The notes below the pieces were generated by a model, which was given only the letters and a program-made list of their open reading frames with translations, was not told the origin of the DNA and searched no databases. The translations under genes and the position numbers were made by a program. Positions 5,794 through 8,888 of a DNA stretch of 8,888 nucleotides are shown one piece after another (positions within the stretch are counted from its first letter, which is position 1; each line of letters begins with the position of its first letter). The DNA is from Acidimicrobiales bacterium. GTDB lineage: Bacteria > Actinomycetota > Acidimicrobiia > Acidimicrobiales > JANYDT01. Location of the stretch: positions 1-8,888 of the forward strand of contig JANYHQ010000126.1 of the NCBI GenBank assembly GCA_025358985.1. The letters run 5' to 3'.

Positions 5794-6523
5794 CCTTGGC
5801 CTTGCGCCGTTCGGCCAGATGGGTGGTCAACAGTGCGTACGCCGCGGCGCTGGTCATCTCCACAATCTCGTCGCGCAGCGTGACATAGACCGGTTTGGCG
5901 TCCACGAACGCATCGGCGGACTCGGTGCACCACCAGTGAAACTCGGCGCCTCCTTCGCCCCAGTCACGGCGCTTCCATTCGCGCAATGTGGTGGTGACGT
6001 GGCCGTTGACATCGGTGGTGTCGTCCCGCCGTAACGGCACCTGCCAACACACCTCGGGCTTCCAATCGAGGGGGCGTTCGCCGGCATCCAGTGCGGCGCG
6101 ATGCAAGGCACATCCGGCACCACCAGCAAACTCGGGACGGTTGAGGAAGATGCATGCATCGTCCACCAGTTTGGTGACCCGCACCCCTTCATCGCTTTTC
6201 TTGGTGAGCTTCACATTGCGGGCATCGGGTGCTGGTTTGAACTGCCACTGTTCAGCCGTGAGCCGAGCAGCCCGGCGTTTGAGGTTGGCAAAGTCCGCAT
6301 CGTCCACCAAGTGCGCTCCATAGCTACAGCAGCCCTGCGACCATTCGGTGGTGTCCTCGGTGAGCACACCCTTACAGCCCCGGCCGAAGATGCATGAGTA
6401 GTTACTGGTCATGAACGTCAGGTCGAATGTCCAGGTACGGGCGTCCTCCGGATCTTCGAACGACACCCACTCGTGGAGATCAACGAGCGGGAGGGAAGGC
6501 GGTGCACTGGGGGACATGGCCAT
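5747..6523 (-). CDS. Eight-cysteine DUF3109/YkgJ-like protein
   Basis: A 258-residue soluble protein. The eight cysteines are at 44, 50, 65, 66, 124, 138, 159 and 199. The first group (SCIFGRGCKG and QGCCSYGAH) and the second (DDACIFLNRP, GAGCALHRAAL, WKPEVCWQVPLRR) resemble the spacing of DUF3109 and the wider YkgJ CxxC-type family, which is thought to bind zinc or an iron-sulphur cluster. The second block recalls the CAIEKA...KPISCHLYPIR pattern of DUF3109 as I remember it. No catalytic motif is evident and the function is unknown. The ATG at 6523 has only a weak ribosome site; an ATG two codons later (6517) is an alternative. The C-terminal coding end overlaps the convergent MmcQ-like gene by 47 bp. 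The 103-bp gap on its upstream side separates it from the DUF1838 gene on the same strand. Confidence 0.72.
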   Translation of the reverse strand: MAMSPSAPPSLPLVDLHEWVSFEDPEDARTWTFDLTFMTSNYSCIFGRGCKGVLTEDTTEWSQGCCSYGAHLVDDADFANLKRRAARLTAEQWQFKPAPDARNVKLTKKSDEGVRVTKLVDDACIFLNRPEFAGGAGCALHRAALDAGERPLDWKPEVCWQVPLRRDDTTDVNGHVTTTLREWKRRDWGEGGAEFHWWCTESADAFVDAKPVYVTLRDEIVEMTSAAAYALLTTHLAERRKAKVTFLPHPAVRRAGQP

Positions 6524-6578
6524 CAGCCTACGGAACGGCGAGCGCCTCGATGGTCCACTACTGGTTCATCGGTCGTAA

Positions 6579-6612
6579 CACTGGGGCTGCGCTCCGCCGC
6601 TTCGCTTCAGTG
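6579..6612 (-). other. GC-rich imperfect hairpin or quasi-repeat in a 103-bp gap
   Basis: CACTG (6579-6583) and CAGTG (6608-6612) enclose a GC-rich stretch with repeated GCTNC/GCTTC units (GCTGC, GCTCC, GCTTC). It lies 15 bp beyond the DUF1838 stop on the minus strand, so it may act as a weak terminator. The rest of the 6524-6626 gap shows nothing clear. Confidence 0.25.
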
Positions 6613-6626
6613 CTCGCCCGGCCTCC

Positions 6627-7424
6627 CTACTCCCTACGGTCGATCATCGGCCGGCGAAGTTTCGAATACATCGTCCACTCCGTCTCGTTCGGACCACTCA
6701 ACGATGCGGGCGCAAACATGAACTCTGGATGCCCGTTCTCCACCTCGATGCGCAATTGCGACGGCAACGACTGATAGCTATCAACTTGGCAGCCACCCAC
6801 GCGATAGATGAGGTGGCCGGGTGCATTTCCCATGCCCATCCACGGCAACCACGGCCCGACCCGGACCACACTCACTTGAGTCGGTGCAGAATCACTGGCA
6901 TCGTCGACGTCGGCCACCGTGGCGATGAAACGAGTGAGCTCTGTATGCCGGTAGTGGTGGCCCCCGGACTCAACCGGCCATCGCCGGGGCGATAGTGGAT
7001 TGGGACTGTTCTCAACTACATCTGTGCACATATGAACATGAGTGCCGGCGATGAATACCTGGGGTATCGATGCCGTGTCATCGATACGCAACTGAACGTT
7101 GAGCGGATCGATCCATCGATGCAACACCTGGTTGAGTCGACCGGTGAACGGGTTCTGGAACTCATGCAACGTGGCGTTGGTGTGTGGATCGCAATAGAGC
7201 AACACCTCACGCGCCAGCAGATCGAATCCGTTGCTCACCCGCACGCTGCGGCCGATGTTGTAACCCTCCACCTCAAACATGTGGTGGGTGTCTCCATCAA
7301 CGTATGCGTACACACTTCCGGTGAACCACACCACCACCTCAACCGGGGTCAGCGACATCCGCATCTTGACGTAGGCATCGAGGATCGAGTGACCATCATG
7401 TGGGTCCAGGGGCACCTTGGCCAT
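6627..7424 (-). CDS. DUF1838 family protein
   Basis: The protein has 265 residues from ATG 7424. The motifs LLYCDPHTNATLHEFQNPFTG (split: LLYCDPHT 75-82, FQNPFTGR 89-96), PWLPWMGMGNAPGHLIYRV (191-209), LPSQLRIEV (220-228), HPEFMFAP (232-239) and NETEW (246-250) match the DUF1838 pattern. The family has no established biochemical function. No signal peptide or membrane segment is seen from this start. An upstream ATG at 7556 would add 44 residues with two hydrophobic stretches, but these lie in the divergent gap and look unlike the family. I therefore prefer 7424, although its ribosome site is weak. It is divergent from ppgK with 141 bp between starts. Confidence 0.75.
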   Translation of the reverse strand: MAKVPLDPHDGHSILDAYVKMRMSLTPVEVVVWFTGSVYAYVDGDTHHMFEVEGYNIGRSVRVSNGFDLLAREVLLYCDPHTNATLHEFQNPFTGRLNQVLHRWIDPLNVQLRIDDTASIPQVFIAGTHVHMCTDVVENSPNPLSPRRWPVESGGHHYRHTELTRFIATVADVDDASDSAPTQVSVVRVGPWLPWMGMGNAPGHLIYRVGGCQVDSYQSLPSQLRIEVENGHPEFMFAPASLSGPNETEWTMYSKLRRPMIDRRE

Positions 7425-7449
7425 GGTACCGACCAACTCACCACCCCCG

Positions 7450-7478
7450 AATTTTGCGACCGGCCCAACTCGTAGCAA
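7450..7478 (-). promoter_or_regulatory. Weak promoter candidate for the DUF1838 gene
   Basis: TTGCTA (7478-7473) and AAAATT (7455-7450) are separated by 17 bases on the minus strand, 25 bp before the preferred ATG. The match to consensus is partial. It mainly supports the shorter start. Confidence 0.22.
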
Positions 7479-7565
7479 GAATACGTCGCCCACCACGAAT
7501 TCTGCGACAAGAACGAATAGAACAGGCTGGCGTGGCATTTGGGTTGCGCGTGGCACACTTCGCTC

Positions 7566-8333
7566 ATGACCGCTGCCGCTGCTTCCAGTCGCTCCCGCAA
7601 ACCGGCCGTTCTGGGCGTGGACATCGGCGGATCCGGCATCAAGGGGGCGCCGGTGGACCTCAATACCGGGGCACTGTTGGCCGACCGGGTCCGTATCCCC
7701 ACCCCATCACCGCCCACCCCGGCTGCGGTGTTGGAGGTGGTTCGCCAAGTGGTGGATTCCTTCGACACCGTGGGACCTATCGGGGTCACCTTTCCCGGCG
7801 TGGTCACCGCCGGCGTCACCCGTACGGCCGCCAACATGGACAAGAACTGGCTCAATCTCAACGCCGACGAGTTCCTCGAACAGGGCATCGGACGTCCGTT
7901 CAATGTCATCAACGATGCCCAAGCCGCAGTGATGGCCGAGATGCGTTACGGGGCCGGACAAGGCGAGGAGGGCATGGTGTTGATGCTCACCTTTGGTACT
8001 GGTATCGGCAGTGGCCTTGCCTATCGAGGTGTATCGATGCCAGGAGTGGAGTTCGGCCACATGCTCGTAGATGGCAAGGACGGCGAGTGGGAGGCGTCCG
8101 CCAATGCCAAGGATCGCAACGATTGGTCGTGGAAGCAGTGGGCCAAACGGGTCAATCACTACCTCGACCACGTGGAATCCATGCTGTGGCCCGACCTCAT
8201 CATCGTCGGGGGCGGGGTCAGCGAGAAGTCCGAGAAGTTCCTACCGCTGCTCACGACTCGCACCCGATTGGTGCCTGCTCAATTGACCAACGAAGCGGGC
8301 ATTGTGGGCGCCGCCATCGTAGCCAACCAGTGA
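7566..8333 (+). CDS. ppgK: Polyphosphate glucokinase (PpgK)
   Basis: The protein has 255 residues from ATG 7566. It phosphorylates glucose to glucose-6-phosphate with inorganic polyphosphate (often also ATP) as donor, in the cytosol. It belongs to the ROK/ASKHA fold. The phosphate-1 motif DIGGSGIKGA is at 19-28. The family stretch TRTAANMDKNW is at 85-95. INDAQAA (115-121) carries the likely catalytic Asp117. LTFGTGIGSG (141-150) is the phosphate-2 motif and EFGHM is at 162-166. RNDWSWKQWAKRVN (184-197), LWPDLIIVGGGVSEKSEKF (207-225) and NEAGIVGAA (242-250) are typical of polyphosphate glucokinases. No cysteine is present, so the ROK CxCGxxGC zinc motif is absent, as expected for this subgroup. 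An in-frame ATG at 7539 would extend it by nine residues without added family match. It is monocistronic and divergent from DUF1838. Confidence 0.95.
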   Translation: MTAAAASSRSRKPAVLGVDIGGSGIKGAPVDLNTGALLADRVRIPTPSPPTPAAVLEVVRQVVDSFDTVGPIGVTFPGVVTAGVTRTAANMDKNWLNLNADEFLEQGIGRPFNVINDAQAAVMAEMRYGAGQGEEGMVLMLTFGTGIGSGLAYRGVSMPGVEFGHMLVDGKDGEWEASANAKDRNDWSWKQWAKRVNHYLDHVESMLWPDLIIVGGGVSEKSEKFLPLLTTRTRLVPAQLTNEAGIVGAAIVANQ

Positions 8334-8496
8334 TCTCCATTGCGTTCAACTACACGGCGAAAATGGTGCTTAGACCCACCTTGGCACGGCGATCCAGTTC
8401 TTTGGGCGATTCTGCCTTTTCGAACAGCGACACGTCGACACCAGCCCGTCATCGTCGACGTCGCGAACCCGGATAGCCAATAAAAAGACGCCACCC
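8334..8496. other. Gene-poor gap after ppgK
   Basis: This 163-bp stretch has no convincing gene. It contains the hairpin at 8427-8464, a 27-codon minus-strand reading frame from GTG 8433 to TAG 8350 (starts MSLFEKAESPKEL) without a ribosome site, and the A-rich run at 8482-8486 that serves the tRNA terminator on the other strand. Confidence 0.5.
8427..8464 (+). terminator. Candidate hairpin downstream of ppgK
   Basis: ACGTCGAC (8432-8439) pairs exactly with GTCGACGT (8454-8461) around a 14-base loop. After a two-base bulge, GCG (8427-8429) pairs with CGC (8462-8464). It lies about 94 bp after the ppgK stop, with no T tract. It may end or protect the ppgK transcript. Confidence 0.3.
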
Positions 8497-8502
8497 TGGT
8501 GG
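8480..8502 (-). terminator. Likely terminator of the tRNA-Ala transcript
   Basis: On the minus strand CCACC (8502-8498) is followed closely by GGTGG (8495-8491) and then GCGTC and a T-rich run (8486-8479, TTTTTATT). The hairpin shares the tRNA's last bases and CCA end, so only four base pairs with a 4-base loop can form comfortably. The T tract is the best in the window. Confidence 0.5.
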
Positions 8503-8572
8503 AGGCGATGGGAATCGAACCCACGACCTCTTCGATGCGACCGAAGCGCTCTGCCAACTGAGCTACGCCCCC
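8497..8572 (-). tRNA. tRNA-Ala (anticodon CGC), CCA encoded
   Basis: The 73-base cloverleaf plus CCA is read on the minus strand. The acceptor stem is GGGGGCG/CGCCTCC with the G3-U70 pair that marks alanine tRNAs. The D arm is GCTC-AGTTGGCA-GAGC and the anticodon stem is CTTCG/CGAAG. The loop GTCGCAT has U33 and anticodon CGC, which reads the GCG codon. The variable loop has five bases, the T arm is GTGGG-TTCGAAT-CCCAT, and the discriminator is A. CCA follows directly at 8499-8497. It lies 43 bp downstream of a membrane-protein gene on the same strand. Confidence 0.95.
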
Positions 8573-8597
8573 AGGAATGACCCGAAGGCCGAGAAGA

Positions 8598-8603
8598 ACC
8601 TTA
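8598..8603 (-). promoter_or_regulatory. Possible extended -10 box of the tRNA gene
   Basis: TGCTAAGGT on the minus strand contains an extended -10-like TGn-TAAGGT, with the -10 hexamer ending 25 bases before the mature tRNA 5' end. A matching -35 would fall in the end of the upstream gene and is not clear. Confidence 0.25.
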
Positions 8604-8615
8604 GCAGCGACCCTG

Positions 8616-8888
8616 CTATTCGCCGGAGGCGAGGGCGTAGCCGGTGCCGAGGTCGTAGCGACGCTCGGGCCCATCAGCGAATCGGGTCACCGATGCCCCG
8701 TGGCGCATGGCCAGCGGTGCTGGCGCAGCCTTACGACGCAGCAGGGCGGCGGTGTAGAGCCCAAGCATGACGTCGACGCCGATGTGAAACGTCAGGAGGG
8801 CCCCGAAACCGGGGAGCAGGCCCAGGGCCAACGAGCCACCCGCCAGCGCGCACAGGGCAAACGCGTACCTCCCGATTCCAGGATCGAC
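8616..8888 (-). CDS. C-terminal part of a membrane protein (5' end outside window)
   Basis: The frame is open from the right edge to TAG at 8618-8616, giving 90 residues. Two adjacent hydrophobic segments lie near fragment residues 8-30 and 31-50, with a tight Pro-Gly-Phe-Gly turn between them (26-29). An RRK stop-transfer signal at 51-53 is followed by a polar tail of about 37 residues that should face the cytoplasm by the positive-inside rule. An internal TTG at 8831 could be read as a start, but the hydrophobic segment begins before it, so the gene very likely continues to the right. I do not recognise the family. Confidence 0.6.
   Translation of the reverse strand, partial: VDPGIGRYAFALCALAGGSLALGLLPGFGALLTFHIGVDVMLGLYTAALLRRKAAPAPLAMRHGASVTRFADGPERRYDLGTGYALASGE

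Noticed and set aside
7425..7556. 44-codon N-terminal extension of the DUF1838 protein with hydrophobic stretches
   Set aside because: It fills the divergent promoter region up to 9 bp from the ppgK start and does not resemble the family. It is kept as a minor alternative because a lipid-anchored or exported form cannot be fully excluded.
7400..8476. Long plus-strand open frame of 358 codons over ppgK
   Set aside because: It is out of frame with the strongly supported ppgK and is an Arg/Gly/His-rich low-complexity translation typical of a GC-rich shadow frame.
8279..8674. 131-codon minus-strand frame spanning the tRNA
   Set aside because: It runs through the tRNA-Ala gene and its terminator, so it cannot be a normal protein gene.
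1..8888. CRISPR array, insertion sequence, phage or toxin-antitoxin module
   Set aside because: I saw no regularly spaced direct repeats, transposase or integrase motifs, terminal inverted repeats or toxin-antitoxin-like small gene pair.

Overview
The window looks like ordinary chromosome of a free-living actinobacterium with moderately high GC (roughly 60% by eye). The taxon is an inference. It rests on a strong polyphosphate glucokinase (a family typical of Actinobacteria), a TTG start coupled to the upstream stop codon, dense gene packing, and several proteins that recall actinobacterial hypothetical families. An Acidimicrobiia-like member is plausible but not proven. I see no transposase, integrase, phage gene, CRISPR array or plasmid feature.

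Layout. (1) 1-711 (+) is the C-terminal part of an unrecognised protein that starts before the window. It converges on (2) a minus-strand cluster at 733-4635, read from right to left: a small unrecognised helical protein, glmS (glucosamine-6-phosphate synthase), rfbB/rmlB (dTDP-glucose 4,6-dehydratase) and a six-helix DUF1361 membrane protein whose TTG start overlaps the rmlB stop codon. An 11-bp-arm inverted repeat (4676-4699) sits just upstream of the cluster. (3) 4716-5327 (-) is a GNAT acetyltransferase, divergent from (4) an MmcQ/YjbR-family protein (5389-5793, +). The 3' end of the latter overlaps (5) a convergent eight-cysteine DUF3109/YkgJ-like protein (5747-6523, -). (6) 6627-7424 (-) is a DUF1838 protein, divergent from (7) ppgK, polyphosphate glucokinase (7566-8333, +). 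(8) A gene-poor gap of 163 bp leads to tRNA-Ala(CGC) (8497-8572, -) with encoded CCA and a likely terminator. Upstream of it is (9) the C-terminus of a membrane protein that runs off the right edge (8616-8888, -).

How the genes fit together. GlmS makes glucosamine-6-phosphate from fructose-6-phosphate and glutamine for peptidoglycan and other amino-sugar polymers. RmlB makes the dTDP-4-keto-6-deoxyglucose precursor of dTDP-deoxysugars. DUF1361 is an integral membrane protein of unknown role. Together they suggest a cell-envelope sugar-precursor operon. PpgK makes glucose-6-phosphate from glucose with polyphosphate and so feeds the same hexose-phosphate pool, but it is transcribed separately and a regulatory link is not shown.

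I did not find a clear new biological system. The best leads are the inverted repeat before the glmS-rmlB cluster, the translational coupling of DUF1361 to rmlB, the unnamed protein ahead of glmS, and the eight-cysteine protein.
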